The notes under the pieces were generated by a model that worked only from the letters and a program-made list of their open reading frames with translations, was not told where the DNA came from and made no database searches. A DNA stretch of 64,000 nucleotides from Microbacterium sp. LWO13-1.2. Its GTDB lineage: Bacteria; Actinomycetota; Actinomycetes; Actinomycetales; Microbacteriaceae. The stretch is from assembly GCF_038397725.1 (NCBI RefSeq), contig NZ_CP151634.1:930001-994000 (forward strand), in the 5' to 3' direction. Made by a program: the position numbers and the translations under genes. How positions within the stretch are numbered: position 1 is the first letter of the stretch; each line of letters starts with the position of its first letter. Of this stretch, positions 8,546 through 17,576 are shown piece after piece.

Positions 8546-11500
8546 TTACTGGGCCGACGTTGCCGTCTGGCGCCGACGGAGCGCCACGAGCCCACCACCG
8601 ATGAGGAGGAGCATCAGGCCGGCGACGATGGAGATCGTCATGGGCCCACCACCGGTGATAGCCAGCGGCGGCTGAGCCTTGACCACACCGGCATCGATCG
8701 TCAGATCCTCCTGGTTCTCGGGGGTGACCTCGAACTCCGGGGTCACACCGATCAGCGGGTTCCCCGTCGTCGGCGTCGGGTTCGAGTCGACAGTGTCGTC
8801 GTCGCCCGCATTCGGCGGCGTGAAGGTGTTGCCCTCAGGAAGCGTGAACCGCACCCGGTAGGTGCCGCACTCGACGCCCTCGAACAGGTACGAACCATCC
8901 GCACCCGTTGTCACAGTGGCGACGACGTCGCCGTCTGCGTTCAGGAGCTCGACCTTGACACCCGCGATGCCGGCCTCGCCCGCATCTTGGATCCCATCCC
9001 TGTCCTCGTCCAACCAGACGAAGTCACCGATGGTGCACACCGGCGCCTCGGGAACCACGCCGGCGTCGATCGTGAGATCCTCCGGGTCCACCGGGGTGAC
9101 CTCGAACTCCGGGGTCACCCCGATCAGCGGGTTCTCCTGCGTCGGAACCGGGTTCGAGTCCACCGAAGTGTCATCACCCGCATCCGGCGTCGTGAACGTG
9201 TGGCCCTCAGGAAGCGTGAACCGCACCCGGTAGGTGCCGCACTCGACATCCTCGAACAGGTACGCACCTGCAGCATCGGTCGTCACGGTGGCGACCACTG
9301 CACCTTCGGCGTTCAGCAGCTCGACGGTGACGCCGGCAATACCGACTTCACTTTCGTCCTGGATGCCATCAGCATCCACATCGACCCAGACGAAGTTGCC
9401 GATGGTGCAGAGAACCGGAACGATACCGGCGTCGATCGTCAGATCCTCCGGGTTCTCCGGCGTGACCTCGAACTCCGGAGTCACACCGACCAGCGGGTTC
9501 TCGTCCGACGGCGTCGGGTTCGAGTCGACAGTGGTGTCATTCCCGGCGTCCGGCGTCGTGAACTCGTAACCGGCGGGGATGGTGAACTGCACACGGTAGG
9601 TCGCGCACTCCACACCCTCGAACAGGTACCCACCGTTCGCATCGGTCGTGGTCGTCGCGACGACCTCGCCCTCGGCGTCGAGCAGCTCCACGGTGGCACC
9701 CGCGACCGGGGCCTCGCCCGCGTCCTGGATTCCGTCGCGATCCGCGTCGACCCAGACGAAGTCACCCACGGTGCACACGGGCACCTCGGGAACCACACCG
9801 GCGTCGATCGTGAGATCCTCCGGGTCGACCGGGGTGACCTCGAACTCCGGAGTCACCCCGATCAGCGGGTTCTCCTGCGTCGGAACCGGGTTCGAGTCCA
9901 CCGCAGTGTCATCACCCGCATCCGGCGTCGTGAACGTGTTGCCCTCAGGAAGGGTGAACCGCACCCGGTAGGTGCCGCACTCGACGTCCTCGAACAGGTA
10001 CGAACCATCCGCACCCGTCGTGGCCGTCTCGACGACGTTGCCTTCAGCATCGAGCAGCTCGACGGTGACACCGGCGATACCCACTTCACTTTCGTCCTGG
10101 ATGCCATCAGCATCCACATCGACCCAGACGAAGTTGCCGATGGTGCAGAGAACCGGAACGATACCGGCATCGATCGTGAGATCCTCCGGGTTCTCCGGGG
10201 TGACCTCGAACTCCGGAGTCACACCGACCAGCGGGTTCTCGTCCGACGGCGTCGGGTTCGAGTCCACCTCGGTGTCGTCGCCCGCCGTCGGCGTGGTGAA
10301 GGTGTTGCCCTCGGGGATCGTGAACCGCACCCGGTAGGTGCCGCACTCGATGTCGTCGAACAGGTACGCGCCTGCAGCATCGGTCGTCACAGTGGCGACC
10401 ACTGCACCCTCAGCGTTCAGCAGCTCGACCGTGACACCGGCGACCGGGGCTTCGCCCTGGTCCTGAATGCCGTCGCGATCCGCATCGAGCCAGACGAAGT
10501 CACCCACGGTGCACAGCACCTCGGGGACGATGCCCGCATCGATCGTGAGGTCCTCGTTGTTCTCCTCGGTGACGGTGAACTCCGGGGTCAGGCCCACGAG
10601 CGGGTTCTCCTGCGTCGGCGTCGGGTTCGAGTCCACCTCGGTGTCGTCGCCCGCCGTCGGCGTGGTGAAGGTGTTGCCCTCGGGGATCGTGAACCGCACC
10701 CGGTAGGTGCCGCACTCGATGTCGTCGAACAGGTACCCGCCGTTGGCGTCGGTCGTGGCCGTCTCGACGACGTCACCCTCAGCGTTCAGCAGCTCGACCG
10801 TGACACCGGCAACGCCAGCCTCAGCGGCATCCTGCACGCCATCGCGATCCGCATCGACCCACACGAAGTCACCCACGGTGCACAGCACGTCAGGGACCGG
10901 GACGATACCGGCGTCGATCGTCAGATCCTCCGGGTTCTCCGGGGTGACCTCGAACTCCGGAGTCACACCGATCAGCGGGTTCTCCTGCGTCGGCGTCGGG
11001 TTCGAGTCCACCGCAGTGTCATCACCCGCATCCGGCGTCGTGAAGGTGTTGCCCTCAGGGATCGTGAACCGCACCCGGTAGGTCGCGCACTCCACACCGG
11101 AGAACACGTATCCGCCGTTCGCGTCCGTCTGGACGGTCGCGACGACGTCGCCTTCTGCGTTCAGCAGCTCGACGGTGACACCGGCAACGCCAGCCTCCCC
11201 GGCATCCTGCACGCCATCAGCATCCGTGTCGACCCAGACGAAGTCGCCCACGGTGCACAACGGCGCCTCCGGGACCACACCGGCGTCGATGGTCAGGTCT
11301 TCGCGGTTCTGCGGGGTGACCTCGAACTGCGGAGTCACGCCGATGAGCGGATTCTCCTGTGTGTGGGTGGGGTTCGAGTCGACAGCACGGTCATCGCCGG
11401 TCGCGGTCGAGGTGAACGTGTGGCCCTCGGGGATCGTGAAGCGCACGCTGTAGGTCGTGCACTCGACGTCCTCGAAGAGGTAAGCGCCTGCAGCGTCGGT

Positions 11501-14341
11501 CGTGGTGGTGTCCACAACGTTGCCTTCAGCATCCAGCAGCTCGACGGTCGCACCCTCGACACCGGCCTCACCGGCATCCTGGATTCCGTTCTCGTTCGCA
11601 TCGACCCAGACGAAGTCGCCCACGGTGCAGAGCTCAGATTCCGGGACGATACCCGCGTCGATCGTCAGATCCTCCGGGCTCTCCGGGGTGACCTCGAACT
11701 CCGGAGTCACACCGACCAGCGGGTTCTCGTCCGACGGCGTCGGGTTCGAGTCCACGGCAGTGTCCGCACCCGCCCCAGGCGTCGTGAACGTGTTGCCCTC
11801 GGAGATCGTGAACCGCACCCGGTAGGTGCCGCAGTCGATGCCCTCGAAGAGATAGGCGCCATTGGCGTCTGTCGTCGTCGTGTCCACGACATTGCCCTCG
11901 GCGTCAAGCAGCTCCACGGTCGCACCGGCGACGCCGGCCTCGCCCTGGTCCTGAAGGCCGTTCTCGTTCGCGTCGACCCAGACGAAGTCACCCACGGTGC
12001 ACTCCGTCGGCGGGACGATCAGGCCGGCGTCGATCGTGTGATCGTTGTGGCCGGGGCCACCCACCGTGACCGGAGCGCGTCCGTTCGCCGGGTCCACGTT
12101 GGAGTCGATCTCCCGCGTGGCGGCAGCGGCGTCGTCACCACGGCCGGTCCAGGACAGCTGCGACGGTTCGGTGACACCGAACTCCGCAAGGCCTGAAACG
12201 TCGGCGGTCGAGGAGTCGAACGCCACCGTGTAGGTGAGGTCGGGCGCGATGTCGGAGAAGTAGTACTCGCCGTTCGCATCGGTCACGACCGGGTCGACGC
12301 CGGCGACCGGCTGGCCGCCCTCGTCGAGCAGGGTCACGGTGACACCGGGGACGGCCGGCTCGCCGGCATCCTGGATGCCGTCACGGTCGGCGTCGAACCA
12401 CACGCGGTTGCCGATCTCGACCGGTGCCGCATTCACGAGCGCCTGCAGGTCACCGAGACCGCCCGACTTCTCGAAGCTGCCCTCGTGACCCGACTGGGTC
12501 ACCTGGTAGCCGTTGGAGTTGCTGCCGTCGGTCGCGCTGCTCCAGCGGATGCCGGTGCGCGATGCACCCTCGGTCGGGTCCATGGCCGTCGTCACGACGT
12601 CCTCGAAACCGGCGATGGAAGCCAGGCCGCCGAGCGTGATCTCGTTGTGCTGGCGCTGGTCGTTGCTCGCGTTGATGAAGGAGTCGTCGATGAACTCGCG
12701 CCCGCCGGGGCCCTGGTTCGGGAGCGTGCCCGAGGTTTCCAGGTCTCCGACGACGCCGTCGTTCTCGAGCACGTACGAACCGTCACCCTGCACACCGGCG
12801 ACGAGCGTGTCGCCGGCCGAGACGCCCTGTGTGAGATCGGTCTGGCCGTCCAGCGGGCCGTAGTTCTCGTTGCCGAGCTGCCATCCGGAGCGGTCTGCCA
12901 GGCCGAGAACAAGGTTGCCCTCGCTCGTGAACGTGAGGTCGGTGAGCATGGCCTGCGACCAGTTCATCATCGGCGCAGGGTCGCTGAGGTTCGCGAAGGA
13001 GTACAGGTCGCGGTCGTAGTCGGCCGCGGTCGTCCAGCTCTTCCAAGTGAAGAAGCGCGAGTCGATGCCGTCTGATCCGGGCGAGCCCTTGACGTAGTCG
13101 AGCCCGGTCGCGAAGATCTGCGATCCGGCGGTGCCGAGCGGCGTGAGATCGGCATCGGATGCCGCACGCACGAACAGCTGCTGGTCCGTCACCGCGGCGT
13201 TCCCGTTGCCCTCGCCGGTCTGCACGTAGCCGATGTAGACCTGACCGTGATGCACCTCGATGGCCCACGGACGCTCGCCCTCGACGAGGTTCAGCGGAAT
13301 GCGGGTGGCCTCGGTCGGGTTCGCGATGTCGATCGCGTAGAGGTTCTTGTCGAACAGGTTGACGAAGTACAGCGTCTTCTGGTCAGAGCTGACCTCGATG
13401 TCGCCGATGCCGATCTTGCCGATCGCGTCATAGGCCTGCGTGTCGTGAGCCGGGTTCGTCGGGCCGTTCAGGCCACGGGCGTCCCAGTCGATCGTGCTCT
13501 CGCCGAGGTCGACGGTGCCGCCGCCCGCGATGGGCAGGCCCTGCACGTCGAGCCATTCCTCGACGGCTCCGGGCGTGCCGAGGGTGCCGCCTTCGTTCAG
13601 GGCGTTCGGGACGAGGTAGATGCCGCCGAGGCCGAGGGGACCGAGGTCGGAGTGACGCTGCAGCGTCGCCGAGCTGAAGAGGTCGCCCGTGGTGCGCCGG
13701 TAGGCAGTACCCCACAGCGATCCGGTCTCGCTGTACTCGGCGAGGGTGGTGCGCTGGTCGTACTCGCCGTTGCCGTTGAGAGTCGCATCCCACGGCACGC
13801 TCACGATGGAGGGGCGCTCGGCGGTGGAGAAACCATCACGCAGACCCGTCCAGCGGATCGGCAGAGCGAGCGGCACGCTGCCGCCCTGCGAGTAGTCGTC
13901 GGGCGCGTTGACGCCGTAGTCGATGTCGGTGGCGCCGATGGTGACGAACTGCACGCTGGTGCCGTTTCCGGCTCCGTGCGAAGCGGGCTCGTACCCTGCC
14001 GGCACACCGGTGAACTGGACGCGCACGTCATCCGTCGCGGCGTCCACGACGTCAAGGGTGTAGGTGCCGTCGGCTGCGGACTGCGCCGTTCCGACTGCCG
14101 CCCCCGCGGAGTCGTACGCCGTGACCGTCACTCCGGCCAGCGGCTGGTCGGCGAGAGGGTCGGAATCGAACACCCCGTTGCTCGCCAGGTCTCGGAAGAC
14201 CATGCCGGTGACCGTCCCGGATGCTGCACTCGCTGGTGCGCTCATGAACAGGATGCTGCTGGCGGCAAGCGCGACAGTGGCTATTCCCGCGGTGGCCGCG
14301 CGCAACGGTGTGCGCGCGTGTGGACTGAATCTCTCGAACAT
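8546..14341 (-). CDS. Giant LAxTG-anchored surface protein with SdrD-B-like repeats
   Basis: About 1,931 residues. A signal peptide (ending SAPASAASG) leads into a first SdrD-B-like domain (GTVTGMVFRDLASNGVFD). A roughly 500-residue beta-propeller-like central region follows (SSDQKTLYFVNLFDKNLYAI), then one diverged and nine close B repeats starting CTVGDFVWVD. Each repeat carries an acidic calcium-loop motif such as DADRDGIQDAGE. The C-terminus is a sortase signal: LAITG, a hydrophobic segment, then RRRQ. LAxTG is the class E sortase motif of actinobacteria, so the protein is probably wall-linked or pilus-like. No sortase gene lies in the window. The ATG at 14341 has GGGGAG 4 nt upstream; an in-frame ATG at 14353 lacks a ribosome site. 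Likely role: adhesion or a surface layer. Confidence 0.88.
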   Translation of the reverse strand: MFERFSPHARTPLRAATAGIATVALAASSILFMSAPASAASGTVTGMVFRDLASNGVFDSDPLADQPLAGVTVTAYDSAGAAVGTAQSAADGTYTLDVVDAATDDVRVQFTGVPAGYEPASHGAGNGTSVQFVTIGATDIDYGVNAPDDYSQGGSVPLALPIRWTGLRDGFSTAERPSIVSVPWDATLNGNGEYDQRTTLAEYSETGSLWGTAYRRTTGDLFSSATLQRHSDLGPLGLGGIYLVPNALNEGGTLGTPGAVEEWLDVQGLPIAGGGTVDLGESTIDWDARGLNGPTNPAHDTQAYDAIGKIGIGDIEVSSDQKTLYFVNLFDKNLYAIDIANPTEATRIPLNLVEGERPWAIEVHHGQVYIGYVQTGEGNGNAAVTDQQLFVRAASDADLTPLGTAGSQIFATGLDYVKGSPGSDGIDSRFFTWKSWTTAADYDRDLYSFANLSDPAPMMNWSQAMLTDLTFTSEGNLVLGLADRSGWQLGNENYGPLDGQTDLTQGVSAGDTLVAGVQGDGSYVLENDGVVGDLETSGTLPNQGPGGREFIDDSFINASNDQRQHNEITLGGLASIAGFEDVVTTAMDPTEGASRTGIRWSSATDGSNSNGYQVTQSGHEGSFEKSGGLGDLQALVNAAPVEIGNRVWFDADRDGIQDAGEPAVPGVTVTLLDEGGQPVAGVDPVVTDANGEYYFSDIAPDLTYTVAFDSSTADVSGLAEFGVTEPSQLSWTGRGDDAAAATREIDSNVDPANGRAPVTVGGPGHNDHTIDAGLIVPPTECTVGDFVWVDANENGLQDQGEAGVAGATVELLDAEGNVVDTTTTDANGAYLFEGIDCGTYRVRFTISEGNTFTTPGAGADTAVDSNPTPSDENPLVGVTPEFEVTPESPEDLTIDAGIVPESELCTVGDFVWVDANENGIQDAGEAGVEGATVELLDAEGNVVDTTTTDAAGAYLFEDVECTTYSVRFTIPEGHTFTSTATGDDRAVDSNPTHTQENPLIGVTPQFEVTPQNREDLTIDAGVVPEAPLCTVGDFVWVDTDADGVQDAGEAGVAGVTVELLNAEGDVVATVQTDANGGYVFSGVECATYRVRFTIPEGNTFTTPDAGDDTAVDSNPTPTQENPLIGVTPEFEVTPENPEDLTIDAGIVPVPDVLCTVGDFVWVDADRDGVQDAAEAGVAGVTVELLNAEGDVVETATTDANGGYLFDDIECGTYRVRFTIPEGNTFTTPTAGDDTEVDSNPTPTQENPLVGLTPEFTVTEENNEDLTIDAGIVPEVLCTVGDFVWLDADRDGIQDQGEAPVAGVTVELLNAEGAVVATVTTDAAGAYLFDDIECGTYRVRFTIPEGNTFTTPTAGDDTEVDSNPTPSDENPLVGVTPEFEVTPENPEDLTIDAGIVPVLCTIGNFVWVDVDADGIQDESEVGIAGVTVELLDAEGNVVETATTGADGSYLFEDVECGTYRVRFTLPEGNTFTTPDAGDDTAVDSNPVPTQENPLIGVTPEFEVTPVDPEDLTIDAGVVPEVPVCTVGDFVWVDADRDGIQDAGEAPVAGATVELLDAEGEVVATTTTDANGGYLFEGVECATYRVQFTIPAGYEFTTPDAGNDTTVDSNPTPSDENPLVGVTPEFEVTPENPEDLTIDAGIVPVLCTIGNFVWVDVDADGIQDESEVGIAGVTVELLNAEGAVVATVTTDAAGAYLFEDVECGTYRVRFTLPEGHTFTTPDAGDDTSVDSNPVPTQENPLIGVTPEFEVTPVDPEDLTIDAGVVPEAPVCTIGDFVWLDEDRDGIQDAGEAGIAGVKVELLNADGDVVATVTTGADGSYLFEGVECGTYRVRFTLPEGNTFTPPNAGDDDTVDSNPTPTTGNPLIGVTPEFEVTPENQEDLTIDAGVVKAQPPLAITGGGPMTISIVAGLMLLLIGGGLVALRRRQTATSAQ
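8690..12020 (-). repeat. Nine tandem coding repeats of about 366-378 bp
   Basis: Each unit encodes one B domain of about 122 residues, with unit boundaries near 9033, 9405, 9771, 10137, 10509, 10875, 11253, 11622 and 11998. Nucleotide identity between units is high. The boundary blocks at about 9347-9427 and 10081-10163 look essentially identical, and the proteins of units six and eight match in their first 40 residues. This indicates recent duplication or gene conversion. Confidence 0.9.
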
Positions 14342-14401
14342 GGGGCTCCCCATCCCAGGGTGAGCAGGTCCGACCGACGGTCTCCCCTGCCCACGACAAC
14401 C

Positions 14402-14465
14402 AACGGGCCGCAGCGCGGCCCGTTCTTCGTTTCGAAAATTACCGAGAAGGCGGGAAGCGCCACAA
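14402..14465 (-). promoter_or_regulatory. Predicted promoter and leader hairpin of surface-protein gene
   Basis: On the minus strand TTGTGG (14465-14460) and TAATTT (14441-14436) are spaced by 18 bp. The leader of about 90 nt then contains a perfect 10-bp stem, AACGGGCCGC with a 3-nt loop (14424-14402). The hairpin could stabilise the very long mRNA or control its translation. Confidence 0.45.
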
Positions 14466-14528
14466 CGTGGGAAAAAACGATGCGTCAGGAGAAAATGTTC
14501 GGCTCCGCTTCGTCCATGATGCGGCTAG

Positions 14529-14540
14529 TACGATCGGGGC
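14529..14540 (+). promoter_or_regulatory. Predicted leaderless -10 element of lipoprotein gene
   Basis: TACGAT (14529-14534) is followed by six bases and the GTG at 14541. There is no ribosome binding site, which supports leaderless translation and this start. Confidence 0.45.
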
Positions 14541-15272
14541 GTGCGGTGTCGCAGATCGACTTCATTCCGCGTCATCCTCGCCTCGGTTCTGCTGCTGGGC
14601 TCGATGGCCGGCTGTGCGGCGACGCCATCGGAGCCTGACCCGCAGCCGCTGAGCGTGGAGGAAGCGGAGCTCTTCGCGGTCACGCGCTTCCACAACTTCG
14701 ATCTCGGAACGCGGTCGTTCACCTTGTCATCTCCGGATGCTGCGGGCGAGGTTGCCGTGAGCGGCTACGTCGACTTTCCCGATGGCCTCGTCTACGGGGC
14801 CGTCACCCAAGACGGCACGCCCGTCGGCCTATTGAAGGCATCGGCCCAGACGCTATCGATCCGCGAGCAACCGACGACGAGCGAGCCCATCCTGCCGATC
14901 CCGGAAGATGGGTGGCTGAGTCAGGAGTTCGATCCGTCGGACTCCGCCCTTGCGGGGGCCATCGCGGTACTGGTCTCCCTCGGGTCCGACCGACCCGAGA
15001 ACCCGCAGCTGCTGCGGCAGTCCGATGCGGTCTCGCTCGGCACAGAAGACATTCGCACCGAATCCGGGAGCGTCACCGCGCAGGTGCTGGTCGGTCCGAG
15101 CGCCTCAGGCGGGTCTGCGCAGCCGATCGAGGATCGCGCGCACTACTGGGTGCTGAGCGATGGCACGCTCCTCCGCGTCGAGCTTCCCCGCGGCGACGAT
15201 GCGTCACCGGTCGTCATCGAGTTCGCCGACGCCGAGGGCGTCGATCTCGGAGAAGGTCTCACTTCGGACTAG
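14541..15272 (+). CDS. Uncharacterised lipoprotein
   Basis: 243 residues. MRCRRSTSFRVILASVLLLG leads to a lipobox SMAGC, so it is an exported lipoprotein. The rest is acidic and probably all-beta, without motifs I recognise. Notable stretches are RSFTLSSPDAAGEVAVSGYVDFPDG near the N-terminus and HYWVLSDGTLLRVEL near the C-terminus, reminiscent of LolA/LppX-like lipoproteins, but this likeness is weak. It stands alone between the divergent surface-protein gene and an AraC regulator. Function unknown. Confidence 0.75.
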   Translation: MRCRRSTSFRVILASVLLLGSMAGCAATPSEPDPQPLSVEEAELFAVTRFHNFDLGTRSFTLSSPDAAGEVAVSGYVDFPDGLVYGAVTQDGTPVGLLKASAQTLSIREQPTTSEPILPIPEDGWLSQEFDPSDSALAGAIAVLVSLGSDRPENPQLLRQSDAVSLGTEDIRTESGSVTAQVLVGPSASGGSAQPIEDRAHYWVLSDGTLLRVELPRGDDASPVVIEFADAEGVDLGEGLTSD

Positions 15273-15417
15273 CGTTCCCGCTCACAATTGGCAAACGGTT
15301 GCCAACCTTCCATTTCGGGTGTTAGCCTGTGCCGGAAAGCCTGGGGATGGCTGGAAAAACTGCACGTTCGGCGAGCACTCGATGCATCGTCAGCGCAGAG
15401 TTCCGATGGAGGTGCTC

Positions 15418-16437
15418 GTGTACTCGGTTGAGACGCTGACCACGCGCGACCCCTCGCAGCGGATCCAGGGTGAGTGGTGGATGAGTCAGGTGTCGTCGCT
15501 CCTCGCGCCGCATCGGGTCGATCTCTCCACGGACTGCTCCGCCGACGTCGTGCGCCAGCGATCCACCCGGTATCAGGTCGTCGGATGGCGTGAGGAGTGC
15601 CCGGGAGTGGCGCGTTCACCGCACCAGCCCCATCACGTTCCGCCCGAGGTGGCGTCCTTCTACATTCCCTTCGTCAACGACACCGGAGCTCTATCGGTCA
15701 GCGGCGCTCGCGATTCGGGGAGGCCTTGGGGCGCCCTGGTCTGTGCGGATTCCGAGCTTCTCGAGCTTCGCGACGGAAATGGCTTCGCCTATATGGCACT
15801 GATCATCCATCGCGACCGGGTCCGGATGCCTCCACCGGACAACGCCGGAGATCCCGCCCCCCTCCACCTCGATCTCAGTCGAGGCATCGGGCGAATCCTG
15901 AAGGACCAGCTCCGGCTCGTCCATCAGGAACGCGATCATCTGGATGTCACCTCATTCGACCTCATGCTCGACCACGTCGTCGACCTCCTGGTGATGCTCG
16001 CCAATCCCGCGTCGACGGAGCCCCCCACAGAGTTGTCCTGGGCGCTGCTCGCGTCGCTCCGGCAGATCATCCGGGAACGCGCCCATGACCCCGCGCTCGA
16101 CGGCTTCGCGCTGGCCGCGCGCCTCGGGTGGTCCTTGCGACACGTGCAGACGCAACTTCGCCTGCACGGAACCACGCCATCCGACCTCATCCGGGAGGAG
16201 CGTCTCAAGGTCGCTCGGCGCCTCCTGAAGGACCCCGAGTCACGAGCACTGAGCATCGGGCAGATCTCAACCGCATCCGGGTTCCGCGACCTGAGCACCT
16301 TCAGTAACTCCTATCAACGACGCTATGGCGAACGGCCATCGGCCACGCGCGTGCGGCGGATCACCACTCCGGTACCGACGCGCGCGATCGCCGAGAAGTC
16401 GGAACCCTTGTCGATTCTCTCGATCCCGGCCCCATGA
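15418..16437 (+). CDS. AraC-family transcriptional regulator
   Basis: About 339 residues. The C-terminal 100 residues form the AraC double helix-turn-helix: DGFALAARLGWSLRHVQTQLRLHGTTP, then LSIGQISTASGFRDLSTFSNSYQRRYGERP. The N-terminal half resembles the cupin-like ligand domain of AraC/NphR-type activators. GTG at 15418 is preferred because GGAGG precedes it by 5 nt; an ATG at 15406 is a longer alternative with no good ribosome site. It is unusual in having no obvious adjacent target. It faces a PucR gene convergently, and its target is unknown. Confidence 0.85.
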   Translation: MYSVETLTTRDPSQRIQGEWWMSQVSSLLAPHRVDLSTDCSADVVRQRSTRYQVVGWREECPGVARSPHQPHHVPPEVASFYIPFVNDTGALSVSGARDSGRPWGALVCADSELLELRDGNGFAYMALIIHRDRVRMPPPDNAGDPAPLHLDLSRGIGRILKDQLRLVHQERDHLDVTSFDLMLDHVVDLLVMLANPASTEPPTELSWALLASLRQIIRERAHDPALDGFALAARLGWSLRHVQTQLRLHGTTPSDLIREERLKVARRLLKDPESRALSIGQISTASGFRDLSTFSNSYQRRYGERPSATRVRRITTPVPTRAIAEKSEPLSILSIPAP

Positions 16438-16450
16438 CGAAAACTGCACT

Positions 16451-16491
16451 GGCACCGGCACCTGTCGGCCGACTCGGCGCCGACCGGTGCC
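16451..16491. terminator. Bidirectional hairpin between convergent AraC and PucR genes
   Basis: GGCACCGG (16451-16458) pairs with CCGGTGCC (16484-16491), with additional inner pairing around GTCGGC and GCCGAC. It lies between two convergent stop codons (16437 and 16514). Confidence 0.55.
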
Positions 16492-16513
16492 GCGACAGCG
16501 AAGTGAGCAGGCT

Positions 16514-17509
16514 TCAGCCGGCGAGCGTCAACAGCATCCGTGCGAGCGCGTAGCGGGTGTGCCCGCGGGAAGTGCGCGGGTCGTACCCCAGGGTCTCCAC
16601 GAGAGAGGCCAGGCGTTCTTGCACGCTGGAATGATGCCTTCCCAGACGGATGGCGGCCGCCCGCACACTGTGCTCGTCGATGACAGCATCCAGCAGTTCG
16701 AGACTGCGCTCATCCAGGCGGGCCAGGGCAGTCACGTCGGGATGCGGGGGTTCGCCGTCCGCCGCCTGGGCGACGATGAGCCCGAGACCGAGCTCATCGG
16801 CGTGGATCACCCGCTCCGCCGGACTGGAAAGTCGCGCGGCGACCAGAGCAGCCGACCAGGATGCCGGGATCTGTGCGCCGGAGACGGCAAGTCCCACGCC
16901 GAGACGCAGGCCTGAGGCGTCACCCCACGCCTGCAGCGCGTCACTGGCGGCATCCACAATCGTCGCGCGGGTGAGGCCGTGGCGGGTCGCGACCACGGCG
17001 GACGGATGCTGCGGCAGCGGTGCCGGCTCCGGCGGCGAGGCGACGACACGCACCAGACCGGCGGGCAGGCGAAGCCTCGACACGGCCGCTGCCCGCTCCT
17101 CCGTGTTCGCGTACGTGCTGATCGCGAGCTCGACGGCGCTCTCCGCCCCGACGGAGCGACGCGCGCGGATGATGCCGAGCGCCAGCGCGAGCCGCTCGAG
17201 GATCATCGCGTCGTTCGTGTGGGGCGCGCCCTCGCGCTCGATCCAGGCGACGGCATCGGTTCCGACTTCCCGCAGCGTCCAGGCACCGCCAGGATCGACG
17301 GGATCGATGCGCACGCCGTCGGCCCGGATTCGGACGAGCTGCCGGCCGTCGCGCTGCCCGACCGTGGCTCCGCTGAGCACGGCCGCCCCCCGCAGCGTGC
17401 TCTCGACGCCGACGGAGTGCTGGACGAGCGCATCGAAGTAGGAGACGACTTTGAGCGTCTCGCTCGCATCCGGGTCGAGGGCGGTGAGCCGCCCCAGCAG
17501 ATCTTGCAT
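16514..17509 (-). CDS. PucR-family transcriptional regulator
   Basis: 331 residues from the ATG at 17509, which has GGAG 6 nt upstream; an in-frame ATG lies at 17521. The C-terminus is the PucR-type helix-turn-helix (LLDAVIDEHSVRAAAIRLG, then HHSSVQERLASLVETLGYD, ending YALARMLLTLAG). The central part resembles the GGDEF-like CdaR/PucR ligand region. Such proteins regulate catabolic genes. The gene follows an esterase gene on the same strand with a perfect 35-nt hairpin in the 55-67-bp gap, so it may regulate the esterase or itself. Confidence 0.82.
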   Translation of the reverse strand: MQDLLGRLTALDPDASETLKVVSYFDALVQHSVGVESTLRGAAVLSGATVGQRDGRQLVRIRADGVRIDPVDPGGAWTLREVGTDAVAWIEREGAPHTNDAMILERLALALGIIRARRSVGAESAVELAISTYANTEERAAAVSRLRLPAGLVRVVASPPEPAPLPQHPSAVVATRHGLTRATIVDAASDALQAWGDASGLRLGVGLAVSGAQIPASWSAALVAARLSSPAERVIHADELGLGLIVAQAADGEPPHPDVTALARLDERSLELLDAVIDEHSVRAAAIRLGRHHSSVQERLASLVETLGYDPRTSRGHTRYALARMLLTLAG

Positions 17510-17535
17510 GTCGGGCTCCATCGCGCGGGAGTTCC

Positions 17536-17570
17536 ACCCTATGGGGTCGCGCGCCGCGACCCCATAGGGT
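17536..17570. promoter_or_regulatory. Perfect 16-bp inverted repeat (terminator or operator)
   Basis: ACCCTATGGGGTCGCG (17536-17551) is repeated as its exact reverse complement at 17555-17570 around a 3-nt loop. It fills most of the gap between the esterase stop and the PucR start. There is no uridine tract on either strand, so an operator for PucR autoregulation is as likely as a terminator. Confidence 0.7.
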
Positions 17571-17576
17571 GCGAGT

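Noticed and set aside
8690..12020. Regularly spaced repeats considered as a CRISPR-like array
   Set aside because: Unit length is about 366-378 bp, fully coding and in frame; there are no short repeats with unique spacers and no cas genes.
7889..12196. Open frame of 1,435 codons on the plus strand opposite the surface-protein repeats
   Set aside because: It is antisense to a well-supported gene. Its residues (RVRVHRSVITRIRRRE, DPDEVTHGA) merely mirror the repetitive codons on the other strand; it has no signal, no start context, and frames like this are expected in GC-rich DNA.
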